Origin: Sanguibacter antarcticus
GTDB taxonomy: Bacteria > Actinomycetota > Actinomycetes > Actinomycetales > Cellulomonadaceae
Assembly: GCF_002564005.1 (NCBI RefSeq)
Contig: NZ_PDJG01000001.1
Coordinates: 2,728,001 to 2,792,000 of the forward strand
Direction of reading: 5' to 3'
Length of the DNA: 64,000 nucleotides
This document shows, piece after piece, positions 32,707-40,543 of the stretch. The notes under the pieces were generated by a model, which saw only the letters and a list, made by a program, of their open reading frames with translations, was not told the origin of the DNA and did no database searches. Made by a program: the position numbers and the translations under genes. The number at the start of each line of letters is the position of its first letter. Positions within the stretch are counted from its first letter, which is position 1.

Positions 32707-33827
32707 TGTTGTGGGTCATGACGTTGGTGACATGCCGGGGAGTGTGGGCGTGAGGAAGGGGTAGGTCCCGGTCTTGCAGGATGGAAGTACTCCTACATCC
32801 GCCTGCTTGAAGGACCTACCCCTCATGACCCACGCTAATGCCCCGTTGACCCCAGCCGGAAGACTGCGCCTGGTGCAGCGCTGCGAGTACCGTCCGATCG
32901 CTCACGTCGCGGCCGAGGCGGGCGTCGCCCGCCAGACGGTGACGAAGTGGTTGCGCCGCTACGAAGCCGTCGGGGAGGTCGGTCTGGTCGACCGGTCCAG
33001 CGCCCCGCACTCGTCCCCGACCCAGACCCCGCCCGAGGTGGTCGTACGGATCGAGGAACTGCGCCGCACCCACAAGTGGACGGCCCGACAGATTCATCTC
33101 GAGCTGGTCCGTGAGGGTCATCAGATCGCGCCCGTGACCGTCGCCCGCTGGTTGCGCCGGTTGGGGATCTCCCGGCGCCGGGACATCGACCCCACCGGCG
33201 CGAGCAACCGAGTCATCAAGAAGATCGTGGCCAGGTATCCCGGCCACATGGTCCACCTGGACGTCAAGAAGGTCGGGCGGATCCCCGACGGTGGCGGCTG
33301 GCGGGCTCACGGCCGCGGATCCGAGGCAGCCAAGGCCGTTGACCGGGCCAAGACCAGGGGCGCCAGAGCCGGATACGTCTACCTGCACTCGGCCGTCGAC
33401 GGGTTCTCCCGCCTGGCCTACACCGAGGCCCTGCCCGACGAGAAAGCAGTCACCACGATCGCGTTCTGGGCCCGCGCGAGGGCGTTCTTCACCGCCCACG
33501 GAATCACCCGGTTCACCCGCGTCGTGACCGACAACGGGTCGAACTACCGCGCCCGCGACTTCCACCGCACCATCGCGGGCACCGCCGCCCGCCACCAGCG
33601 CATCCGCCCCCACACGCCCAAGCACAACGGCAAGGTCGAACGTTACAACCGCACGCTCGCCGAAGAGCTCCTCTACGCCACCGAATGGACCTCAGAGACA
33701 CAGCGGGCCAACGCGATCACCGTCTGGAACATCCACTACAACTACCATCGACCCCATACTGCAATCGGTGACCGACCCCCAGCCTCACGCATGCCAGCAC
33801 GTGTCACCAACGTCATGACACAGAACA
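32707..33827 (+). mobile_element. Complete IS481-family insertion sequence
   Basis: About 1.12 kb. Terminal inverted repeats of 25 bp with 23 matches: the left end starts TGTTGTGGGTCATGACG and the right end, read inwards, TGTTCTGTGTCATGACG, both continuing TTGGTGAC; ends are TGT...ACA. It is flanked by 6-bp direct repeats TCTAGG (32701-32706 and 33828-33833). Known IS481 elements insert at NCTAGN with duplication of those 6 bases, an exact fit. One transposase gene fills the element and its stop codon lies in the flanking target duplication. A diverged right end of the same family is at 61404-61665. Confidence 0.95.
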
Positions 33828-33832
33828 TCTAG
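32825..33832 (+). CDS. IS481-family transposase
   Basis: 335 residues from ATG 32825. N-terminal helix-turn-helix (RPIAHVAAEAGVARQTVTKWLRRYEAVGEVGLVDRSSAPH) and an rve-type catalytic core with the DDE set: Asp in VHLDVKK, Asp in VVTDNGSNYR and Glu in NGKVERYNRT, plus the C-terminal YNYHRPHTAIGDRPP motif of the IS481 family. It looks intact and thus able to work. The last codons ATG ACA CAG AAC run to the tip of the right inverted repeat; the final Ile codon straddles the element border and the stop TAG (33830-33832) is supplied by the target-site CTAG, not by the element. Confidence 0.96.
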   Translation: MTHANAPLTPAGRLRLVQRCEYRPIAHVAAEAGVARQTVTKWLRRYEAVGEVGLVDRSSAPHSSPTQTPPEVVVRIEELRRTHKWTARQIHLELVREGHQIAPVTVARWLRRLGISRRRDIDPTGASNRVIKKIVARYPGHMVHLDVKKVGRIPDGGGWRAHGRGSEAAKAVDRAKTRGARAGYVYLHSAVDGFSRLAYTEALPDEKAVTTIAFWARARAFFTAHGITRFTRVVTDNGSNYRARDFHRTIAGTAARHQRIRPHTPKHNGKVERYNRTLAEELLYATEWTSETQRANAITVWNIHYNYHRPHTAIGDRPPASRMPARVTNVMTQNI

Positions 33833-34212
33833 GTGAGCCGTCGCAGGTGATCGGGGAGGACAGGCCGACGAGCACGCGCGAGACCCTCGACCACCAGGAG
33901 GTAGGAGTCGACGACGAGCTCGTGGACGAGGTCCGGCGTGAGGCCTGGCCCGGCGGCGACCGAGATCCAGTGCTTCTTGTTCACGTGATACCCCGGGGTG
34001 ATCGAGGGGAGCTCGCGTCGCAGCTCGTGAGAGTCGTCTGGGTCGCACTTCAGGGTGATGATCGGCTCGCCGGTGGCTTCGGTCGCCATGAGGAAGACGC
34101 GGCCGACCACCTTGAAGACGTCGTGCTCGGGACCGAACGGAAACTCGTGCGCGACGTCGGGCAGCTCCCGGGCTGTGGCCATCGCAGCCGCTTGGATCTC
34201 CGGCCCGTCCAT
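33829..34212 (-). CDS. MmcQ/YjbR-family protein
   Basis: 127 residues from the ATG beginning MDGPEIQAAAMATARELPDV. The pattern HEFPFGPEHDVFKVVGRVFLM, ITLKCDPDDSHELRRELPSITPGYHVNKKHWISV belongs to the MmcQ/YjbR family (CyaY-like fold, proposed DNA-binding). Its stop TAG on the minus strand is 33829-33831, inside the CTAG target-site copy of the IS481 element. The insertion thus kept the protein intact to its last residue. It follows the GNAT gene after 14 bases, so the two are one operon. Function unknown. Confidence 0.88.
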   Translation of the reverse strand: MDGPEIQAAAMATARELPDVAHEFPFGPEHDVFKVVGRVFLMATEATGEPIITLKCDPDDSHELRRELPSITPGYHVNKKHWISVAAGPGLTPDLVHELVVDSYLLVVEGLARARRPVLPDHLRRLT

Positions 34213-34226
34213 GCGGTCTCCTCGAG

Positions 34227-34808
34227 TCACGGCGTGGGTTTCCATCCGAGGGCGAGCACGATGTCGCGCCCGAGTGCCGTCGTGCGGTCGAGGTCTGGTC
34301 GGCGCTCGAACCCGGCGGCGAGCGCTGTGCGTTGGGAACCGACGTTGTCTGGTGTGGTCCGGGCGACGAGCGGGTGGTCGCTGAGGTACTCGTGCCAGAG
34401 CGCGACGCTCGCGCGTGCGGCCTCGCTCGCGAGCCCGCACCCCCAGACTGCGGGGGTCAGCCGGTAGTAGAGGTTGACGACGTTGCGACCGGCCCATCGT
34501 GACCAGCGGAGCCCGGCGAAGCCGATCGGTTCACCGGGTCCGTTGTTCTCGGGCCGCTGTGGATCACGGAGCCGGACGCTCCAGTACCCGAAGCCGAACT
34601 CGTCCCAGTGCGCGGTGAACCACGAGAGACGATCGGCTGCTTGGTGCCGGGTCCGGATCGGGACGGTCGGGTTGTGCTTGTTGGTCTCCGGGTCGGAGTG
34701 GATCTGCCAGATCGCATCGATGTCGTGCGCCTGCGGACGCGAGAGCACGAGCCGGTCGGTGACGGGCTCGGTGGCGGACTGCGGGACGGTGGTCAAGACG
34801 GGGAGCAC
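34227..34808 (-). CDS. GNAT acetyltransferase, RimJ/RimL-like
   Basis: 193 residues from GTG 34808; a second GTG at 34850 would add 14 residues and is possible. Motifs of the RimJ/RimL-type GNATs: TDRLVLSRPQAHDIDAIWQIHSDPETNK at the N-terminus, FGYWSVRL, IGFAGLRW, NLYYRLTPAVWGCGLASEAARASVALW (acetyl-CoA loop) and TTPDNVGSQRTALAAGFERRPDL. Such enzymes acetylate N-termini or small molecules; the substrate is open. First gene of the operon with mmcQ. No clear Shine-Dalgarno sequence before either start. Confidence 0.85.
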   Translation of the reverse strand: MLPVLTTVPQSATEPVTDRLVLSRPQAHDIDAIWQIHSDPETNKHNPTVPIRTRHQAADRLSWFTAHWDEFGFGYWSVRLRDPQRPENNGPGEPIGFAGLRWSRWAGRNVVNLYYRLTPAVWGCGLASEAARASVALWHEYLSDHPLVARTTPDNVGSQRTALAAGFERRPDLDRTTALGRDIVLALGWKPTP

Positions 34809-34971
34809 GGGTACACGGTAGCGAGGGGGAACGACACTGCTGCGATGCACAGTGCATGAGCCTCGATCGTGACCTCGGAGGAATAGGCTCCCTCTGAGTC
34901 AAGTCAACGACAGTTCGCGCCGATGACGTGCCGAGTGCCGACGACGACGGCACGCACCCTTGAGGAGAACT

Positions 34972-37122
34972 GTGGATACCGCCGCCCATACGCCGCTCGT
35001 CTTGTTCAACCACCCGCAGCGTCTTGTCGTCCCACTCTTTCAACGCGCCTACGTGTGGGACCTGGCCGAGCAGTGGATTCCTCTCTGGCGAGACATCACG
35101 ACGATCGCTGACCGATTTGTCAATGGTCAGATGCGGTCGAAACCACATTTCCTCGGTGCCGTCGTGCTCCAACAACAGCTGAGCACCGTAGGGTCGATGA
35201 GCACGTGGACCATCATCGACGGGCAGCAACGTATGACCACCCTGCAGCTTCTGTTCGACGCAGTGGCGTCTGCACTCACCGAGGCTGGATTCGAGCTGCT
35301 GCGCCAACGTCTCGAGCTCCTCACCACCAATCCGGTTGCGTTCTGCACCGAACCTGACGACCGCTTCAAGGTGTGGCCCACAAACCGTGACCGTGCAGCG
35401 TTCCGGGAAGTTCTCTCGGCCGAAGTGCCTGTTGAGCACAGCACCCTCGCGTTGAAGGACTCGCAGATCGTCAAGGCGCACGCATTCTTCGTCAGTCAGG
35501 CAGGAGACTGGCTGACCGACGAAGGAGACGCTCGCTTGCGAGCGGAGGCATTGGTCAACGCGCTGACTGACGGACTCCAGCTCGTTGTCATCACTCTCGG
35601 ACACGAGGAAGACTCCCAGGAGATCTTTGAAACCCTCAACGCCCGTGGCACACCTCTCACGGCGGCCGACCTCATCAAGAACTTCGTGTTCCAGAAGCTG
35701 AGCCAGGAAGGTGCCGACACGGAGCTGGCGTATCGATCGGACTGGCAGTTCTTCGAAAGCGACTTCTGGGAGACGTCGGTCAGCGTCGGTCGCGTCTCTA
35801 TGGCCCGGAGCTCGCTGTTCCTCAACCAATGGCTCATCGCTCAGACCGCAGAAGAGATCAGTCCCCGCGCGACCTTCGCTCGGTTCAAACGATTCGTCGA
35901 GCACGAGAACCGCGAGAAGATGTCGGAGCTCCTCCCACGGATCAAACGACAGGCGCAGATGTATCGCGGCTGGGTCGAACGTGCGAGTCAGGCCGATGCA
36001 CACCTGAGCACGGTGGAGCTAGCGGTCTACCGGACGCAAGCAATCGGCAGCGAGCTCATCAAGCCTTTGCTCATCAGCCTGCACGATGATCACGTGAACG
36101 TGCCCGAGTCGGCACGGCATCGCGCGATCGCAGCAGTCGAGAGCTGGCTGGTGCGCCGGTCGTTGCTGCGTCTGACATCGTCAGACCTTGGCCGGATCGT
36201 CGCGGAGCTCGTCCGCATCGTCCAGACGGTCGACGCGCCAGACGTAGGCCAGAGCGTCGAGGCACTTCTTGCGCGACTCGACAGCGCCAGCACCTACTGG
36301 CCCGGTGACGCGGAGATTCGTGAGGACCTGAAGGCGCTTCCGGCATACAGCCGTTTCAAGCGCGCCAAGCTGCGCATGATCTTGCAGGCCGTGGAGGACC
36401 ATGGACGGGGGTTCACACGCGACGGCGGTGTGAAGACGGGGAGCCGTGCGCTGCGTGGCGACAACCTGCACATCGAGCACCTGCTCCCCCAGTCCTGGCG
36501 TGCGTCCTGGCCGATCGCTGATGCGGAAGAAGGAATCCACCGCGAATCACGGGTCAACCGACTCGGAAACCTCACGCTGCTCACCGGTGCGCTCAACACC
36601 TCGATCTCGAACGGGCCATGGTTGGGCGAGAAGGGCAAGCTCGCGCAGCTCGCAGCGCACGATGTGCTTCTTATGAACCAATGGGTCAGGCACAACGGCT
36701 CCGCAGGCTGGGACGAGGGGCTCATCGACCGACGCACGTTGCTCGTGATCGACGCGCTCCTCGACACGTGGGTGGTGCCCGCGGGTCATACCGGAGAAAT
36801 TCGTGTGCGAAAGCCAGACTCGGAGTCGGTTGTGGAGATCGAGGACCTTGTCAAGGCCGGGTTGCTGAGCGTTGGAGATTCGCTCACACCGCGAAGCGGG
36901 AGCAGTTCTGGTGAGCTGGGCTTTGTCGGAGAGAGCGGAACGATCCGAGTCGGCGATGATTCCTTCGAGTCCCCGTCGGCTGCTGCCAAGCGGGTTCGGG
37001 GCGGCTCGACGAACGGCTGGAAGTTCTGGTCTCTAGCCGACGGCAGGCGACTAGGGGATGTTCGCGAGCAGTACCGAAGTGCTCTGGTGATGGCGCCCGC
37101 ACCAGCGACCCCACCGGTGTAG
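34972..37122 (+). CDS. GmrSD-like DUF262/DUF1524 nuclease with C-terminal RAMA/DUF4357 module
   Basis: 716 residues from GTG 34972, placed by GAGGAG just upstream (a TTG at 34960 is in frame but lies before the ribosome binding site). N-terminal DUF262 (ParB/Srx-like) with VPLFQRAYVWD near 20-30, IIDGQQRMTTLQLL near 80-93 and the ETLNARGTPLTAADLIKN segment near 219. DUF1524 HNH-like part near 500-590 with IEHLLPQSW and NRLGNLTLL. The end, about 624-710, has DLVKAGLLSVGDSL, ...SPSAAAKRV...NGWKFW, the RAMA/DUF4357 pattern found in restriction-modification proteins. GmrSD is a type IV restriction system that cuts modified phage DNA with NTP use; the RAMA module suggests reading of modified bases. 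Base composition looks less GC-rich than neighbours. A solitary defence gene is the best reading. Confidence 0.88.
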   Translation: MDTAAHTPLVLFNHPQRLVVPLFQRAYVWDLAEQWIPLWRDITTIADRFVNGQMRSKPHFLGAVVLQQQLSTVGSMSTWTIIDGQQRMTTLQLLFDAVASALTEAGFELLRQRLELLTTNPVAFCTEPDDRFKVWPTNRDRAAFREVLSAEVPVEHSTLALKDSQIVKAHAFFVSQAGDWLTDEGDARLRAEALVNALTDGLQLVVITLGHEEDSQEIFETLNARGTPLTAADLIKNFVFQKLSQEGADTELAYRSDWQFFESDFWETSVSVGRVSMARSSLFLNQWLIAQTAEEISPRATFARFKRFVEHENREKMSELLPRIKRQAQMYRGWVERASQADAHLSTVELAVYRTQAIGSELIKPLLISLHDDHVNVPESARHRAIAAVESWLVRRSLLRLTSSDLGRIVAELVRIVQTVDAPDVGQSVEALLARLDSASTYWPGDAEIREDLKALPAYSRFKRAKLRMILQAVEDHGRGFTRDGGVKTGSRALRGDNLHIEHLLPQSWRASWPIADAEEGIHRESRVNRLGNLTLLTGALNTSISNGPWLGEKGKLAQLAAHDVLLMNQWVRHNGSAGWDEGLIDRRTLLVIDALLDTWVVPAGHTGEIRVRKPDSESVVEIEDLVKAGLLSVGDSLTPRSGSSSGELGFVGESGTIRVGDDSFESPSAAAKRVRGGSTNGWKFWSLADGRRLGDVREQYRSALVMAPAPATPPV

Positions 37123-37128
37123 GTCACG

Positions 37129-38124
37129 TCACGACGTCGCTATCCACTGACGGTGCCCTTCGTCCGCAGCGACGTTCGGCTGAACATAGGCCGGGACGTC
37201 GGCGTTCTTCAGTCGGTGGACCGCCGCGGGCCCGCTCAGCTCGGCGCGGGCCGCAGGATTCTCCCGATAGAAGCAGAGGATCTGGTGGGTCAGGACCGGG
37301 TCGATGCCTAGGTGCAGTCTCCGGATCAGCCATCCAGAAGGTACGACCGGGCCGTCTCCACCGGCTGCCCCGTTCGCGTACACCCGGATATGGATGCCCT
37401 CGTACCGCTCCTCGTGCAGCAACCCGACTGCTTCCACCTCCGCGATCTGGTCCCAGCGCGCGACGTGGCGTCCACCGGTCCCGTAGAGCACGACCCCGTC
37501 AGCGTTGATGAGCACCCCCCTCTTGCGCCAGCCCGTGAGAAGCAGCGAGCCTGCCCACCAGAGAGCGCCTGCCGCGACGCACACTCCGGCCGGAGCTGCC
37601 ATGTCCTGGCGGTAGCCCCCGACAGACGACAGCGGGATCACGGTGATCATGACGGCCGCGCCGACGAGCCCGGCGAGCACTCCGATCCAGGACAGCAGCG
37701 TCGTCCCGCGCGCGTACGGAAGCAGCAGCCCTCGGTTATGTGGGCGCAACGTCCCGGTCCGTACCCCGTACGTCGACCGGACACGACGGCGGACCCGGGC
37801 GCGATAGAGCGGCACGAGAAAGAGCAGCACGAGGACCCCGATCACTCCGACCGCGCGCGCTCCGGGGTCAGGGTCATTTTCAGCAATCGCTCTCAGGCCT
37901 GCCCACACGCACAGCGAGCCATAGGCCGCCACACCGACCATGGAGAGAACTGCAGGAGTCCTCGACACCTGGGTGAAGCGCTCTGGCCACGGCAGGTGCC
38001 GGAACTTTCCTCGTGGGCCGACTCTCGGGATCCGCGCCTCGGCGGCTGCTTGCTCTGCCCTGCTCTCGTGCGCGGAGTCGCCGTACCTCGCTTCACGCCT
38101 CTTCTCAGCCCTGCCCTTGATCAT
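37129..38124 (-). CDS. Four-helix membrane protein, last gene of the EspC-like operon
   Basis: 331 residues from ATG 38124, which overlaps the stop of the preceding gene by 4 bases (ATGA). A basic cytosolic N-terminus (KGRAEKRREARYGDSAHESRAEQAAAEA), a pair of helices about 58-105, a second pair about 140-195, then a soluble C-terminal domain of about 130 residues with a PH-like strand pattern (GVLINADGVVLYGTGGRHVARWDQIAEVEAV). No named family recognised. Coupled to the putative secreted protein upstream, it could be an immunity protein or a membrane partner for export; neither is shown. It converges with the DUF262 gene at a gap of 6 bases. Confidence 0.72.
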   Translation of the reverse strand: MIKGRAEKRREARYGDSAHESRAEQAAAEARIPRVGPRGKFRHLPWPERFTQVSRTPAVLSMVGVAAYGSLCVWAGLRAIAENDPDPGARAVGVIGVLVLLFLVPLYRARVRRRVRSTYGVRTGTLRPHNRGLLLPYARGTTLLSWIGVLAGLVGAAVMITVIPLSSVGGYRQDMAAPAGVCVAAGALWWAGSLLLTGWRKRGVLINADGVVLYGTGGRHVARWDQIAEVEAVGLLHEERYEGIHIRVYANGAAGGDGPVVPSGWLIRRLHLGIDPVLTHQILCFYRENPAARAELSGPAAVHRLKNADVPAYVQPNVAADEGHRQWIATS

Positions 38125-39290
38125 GAGGTCACCAGTCCCCACGCGGACGACGTACCGTCAGCGATCCACGATCCGGTGGCCTTCGCGCTGTCGGCCACCC
38201 ACTCGAAGCCGTCGTCGATCGAGGCTCTGACGTCTTCAGACACCGTTTTCTCCCAGAACCATTCCGCCGTCCAGCCGAGTGCGATCGCCGTCCCGGTCGC
38301 CGCGATGGCCACGAGGACGACCGGGCCCGATGCGAACACGACGGTGACGGCGATGCCTGTCCCCGTCGCGACGACGGCCCCGACCAGTGCAGTGCTCACA
38401 GACTTGCCTTCGTGCACGTCCCAACCGACGCCTGCGAGGGTCACTGCGGTCCCGACGATCGGGAGGCGTCCGGCCCAGAGTCGCCCGGTCCGAGAGTGCG
38501 GGGACTGCTTGAGATCCTCCGTCAGGACGCGAAGCTCGCTCGCCTTGCTCGCGCGCAGGTTCTCCTGAAAAGCCCGTTCCTGCACGGTTCTAGCGTTGAC
38601 GTATCTCGATTCCAGCACCTTGACGTCGTTGGTGAGCACTGTTCCGCGGTCCTTGAGTGTCGATACACGCACGCCGTAGGCGATGCCGCGGAACGTGCCG
38701 ACGAACGTTCCCGAGACGAGTCCCCACCGCACCGCCGTCGCGTCAGGGATCGTCTTGATCGCGGCGATCGCGTCCGCGCGGAACGCCGCGACGGTGACTG
38801 CGTCGTCCTCGGCTTTCACGTACGCCGCGACCTTCATCTCGTGGGCCACGAGGTCGACGGTCGGGCGGTCGAACGGCGTCGCTGCTCGTGACGACGTGGC
38901 ACCGACAAGCACGGGTCCGCGCGGGGCCACGGGAGCCGGGCCTGGCGCATGGATCTGCTCCGCGACGACGACGAGCCCGGCGAGCGTCGCCGCGGTTCGC
39001 ACGGCCGCCATGGTCGCCTGGGCGGTCTCGAGCGCTGTCGCGTAGGTGTCGAGCCCTGTCGCAGCGGTCTGGGCGTCGGCGTCGAGGTCGCTGCCGTGGG
39101 TGGCGAGCGTCGTCATGACGTTCTGGAAGCCCCAGCTCGCGTTGCCGTCCCAGTCCGCACCCGCCGTCGTGCGAGCAGACGTGATGTTGTCGGTGTAGCC
39201 AGAGACCGCGAGCGCGAAGGTCGTGCGCAGCCATGTCGCGACGGCGCGGACGGCGGCGGGGTCCCCGGGAACCGCGGTGTCGATGGGCAT
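38121..39290 (-). CDS. Putative type VII-type secreted protein (WXG-like N-terminus, hydrophobic C-terminal core)
   Basis: 389 residues from the ATG beginning MPIDTAVPGDPAAVRAVATWL. Residues 1-120 form a helical hairpin with ADWDGNASWGFQNVM, a W-x-G-type turn as in WXG100/LXG export domains. A linker follows, then helices rich in charge (about 185-270), then a strongly hydrophobic, glycine-rich stretch about 285-345 (GTAVTLAGVGWD, VGAVVATGTGIAVTVVFASGPVVLVAIAATGTAIALGW) of the kind seen in membrane-inserting toxins, and a short amphipathic tail. The gene overlaps its neighbours on both sides. Role as an effector is inference from architecture; no secretion ATPase (EccC) is in the window. Confidence 0.65.
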   Translation of the reverse strand: MPIDTAVPGDPAAVRAVATWLRTTFALAVSGYTDNITSARTTAGADWDGNASWGFQNVMTTLATHGSDLDADAQTAATGLDTYATALETAQATMAAVRTAATLAGLVVVAEQIHAPGPAPVAPRGPVLVGATSSRAATPFDRPTVDLVAHEMKVAAYVKAEDDAVTVAAFRADAIAAIKTIPDATAVRWGLVSGTFVGTFRGIAYGVRVSTLKDRGTVLTNDVKVLESRYVNARTVQERAFQENLRASKASELRVLTEDLKQSPHSRTGRLWAGRLPIVGTAVTLAGVGWDVHEGKSVSTALVGAVVATGTGIAVTVVFASGPVVLVAIAATGTAIALGWTAEWFWEKTVSEDVRASIDDGFEWVADSAKATGSWIADGTSSAWGLVTS

Positions 39291-39580
39291 CAGTGCGCCG
39301 TCACGAGGAGAGCGTCGGCTGAGCACTGGTCGGCACTGGCATAGGTGGTGCTCGACGTGGTGAGGCGGGCTGCTGCCTCGAGCGCGTCCGTGGACAGCAC
39401 CGATGCGGCGGTGACGAGGTGGGTCATGAGCTCGGCGACGAGGAGCGAGGCGTCGCCGGCCGACGGGACGGGCGGGACGAGCGGGGCAAGTCCCTCGAGG
39501 AGGTCTGAACCGGCAGTGACGGTCGTCGCGAGGCTGCTCAGGGTTCCGTCGGCTGCGGAGAGGCCGCCCGAGCGCATCAT
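39290..39580 (-). CDS. EspC-like small helical protein (type VII secretion target-like)
   Basis: 96 residues from ATG 39580 (a second ATG follows at 39577). All-helical, with the pattern AAAR LTTSSTTYASADQCSADAL at the end (Leu-Thr-x3-Tyr-x3-Asp-x3-Ala) that is typical of the EspC/type VII secretion target family, small partner proteins encoded next to larger substrates. Its start overlaps the stop of the SAV_915 gene by 4 bases and its stop shares one base with the start of the next gene (TGATG), so it is translationally coupled both ways. Likely forms a helical heterodimer with the N-terminal hairpin of the following protein; that is inference. Confidence 0.65.
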   Translation of the reverse strand: MMRSGGLSAADGTLSSLATTVTAGSDLLEGLAPLVPPVPSAGDASLLVAELMTHLVTAASVLSTDALEAAARLTTSSTTYASADQCSADALLVTAH

Positions 39581-39864
39581 GCGGCGGCCGTCCGGCGGAG
39601 CTCGGCAGGGAGCGAGACGTCGAGGAGGATCAGGTCGTAGGGCTGCTGCGCGTTGATCTCGTCGAGGGTCTGGGTTGCGAGGAGCGCCCACGGTTGATGG
39701 GTGCCGCACCCTGCGTGGAGGCGGTCGAGGGCCGTGTACGCCAGGAGGGCGAGCCGTCCGTCCTCGATGCGGCGGAAGTCGAGGAGCAGGGAGCCGTCCG
39801 GGGACGGTCCTGCGCTGGGGACGTAGAGCATGGGCGGCAGCGGGCGGCGGGCGGTGTCGGTCAT
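39577..39864 (-). CDS. SAV_915-family small protein
   Basis: 95 residues, ATG start with GGGGAG upstream. The pattern PMLYVPSAG...DGSLLLDFRRIEDGRLALLAYTALDRLHAGCGTHQPWALL...YDLILLDVSLP fits the actinobacterial SAV_915 family (SseB-like fold), small cytosolic proteins that often sit in front of WXG/EspC-type genes. It is the first gene of a four-gene coupled operon. Function unknown; a chaperone-like role for the secreted partner is possible but not shown. Confidence 0.72.
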   Translation of the reverse strand: MTDTARRPLPPMLYVPSAGPSPDGSLLLDFRRIEDGRLALLAYTALDRLHAGCGTHQPWALLATQTLDEINAQQPYDLILLDVSLPAELRRTAAA

Positions 39865-40006
39865 GGCTCCCCTGTGGTCGATTCGGGCGATACATGCACG
39901 TTAGCCCGCTCGCACGGGCTCGATGGAGTTGTCCACAAGGGCGATCGTCGGGCGTTTCGCTGGGCAGATCCGGTCCGCATCTCGCATCATGATGGTGGGG
40001 GTAGAC

Positions 40007-40531
40007 ATGAAAAACATGAATGCTGCATTACACGTGGTTGTGGACGGAGAGCATGCTCGACAGTCGTTCGGGATGCTCACCGCTCATCTGCTCGCGCCTG
40101 AGGCGAACATCGAGCAGCTCAAGGAGTTCGTCGCGCTCCCGGTCGAGGAACGCGTCTGCGTCCTCGCCGCGACCTGGACGATGTGGAACGTGTTCGCTGG
40201 GGACGCAGCGGTGCTGGGTGCGTACGGCGGATCTGTCGAGACCGCCTTGCGCGAGACTCGCGCACAGACCGACGGTGACTACCGCGGGGCGTTCCCGTCG
40301 GCGGTCATGATCGCGAACAGATTTGACGACGCTCTCTCTCTGCGAGGATTGACCTTCATCGAACCTGAGCTGGTCGACGAGATCGGCGACTGCCCGGCGC
40401 ACTCGCTCGGCGCCCTCGGATACTTCCTGAGGGCTGCGAGCATCGCGCTGTGCGCGTGCGCCGTGCAGCGAGGCTGCAGCATCTCGGACCTGCTCGCCCT
40501 AGTCGGTCAGCGCCTGGCGCTCTCCGCATGA
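40007..40531 (+). CDS. Helical protein of unknown function upstream of SRPBCC gene
   Basis: 174 residues from ATG 40007, chosen because GGTGGGGG precedes it; in-frame upstream starts exist. Mostly helical, with ARQSFGMLTAHLLAPEANIEQLKEFVALPVEERVCVLAATWTMWNVFAGDAA and a C-terminal part rich in Cys and Ala (SLGALGYFLRAASIALCACAVQRGCSISDLL). No signal peptide and no known family. Ends 12 bases before the next start, so it forms an operon with the SRPBCC gene. It is divergent from the SAV_915/EspC-like operon. Confidence 0.6.
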   Translation: MKNMNAALHVVVDGEHARQSFGMLTAHLLAPEANIEQLKEFVALPVEERVCVLAATWTMWNVFAGDAAVLGAYGGSVETALRETRAQTDGDYRGAFPSAVMIANRFDDALSLRGLTFIEPELVDEIGDCPAHSLGALGYFLRAASIALCACAVQRGCSISDLLALVGQRLALSA

Positions 40532-40543
40532 GAGAGGAACTAC

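Noticed and set aside
34890..34960. TGAGTCAAG motif shared with the inverted repeat at 18972
   Set aside because: Only nine bases match, with no inverted partner nearby, so it is not evidence of a dispersed repeat.
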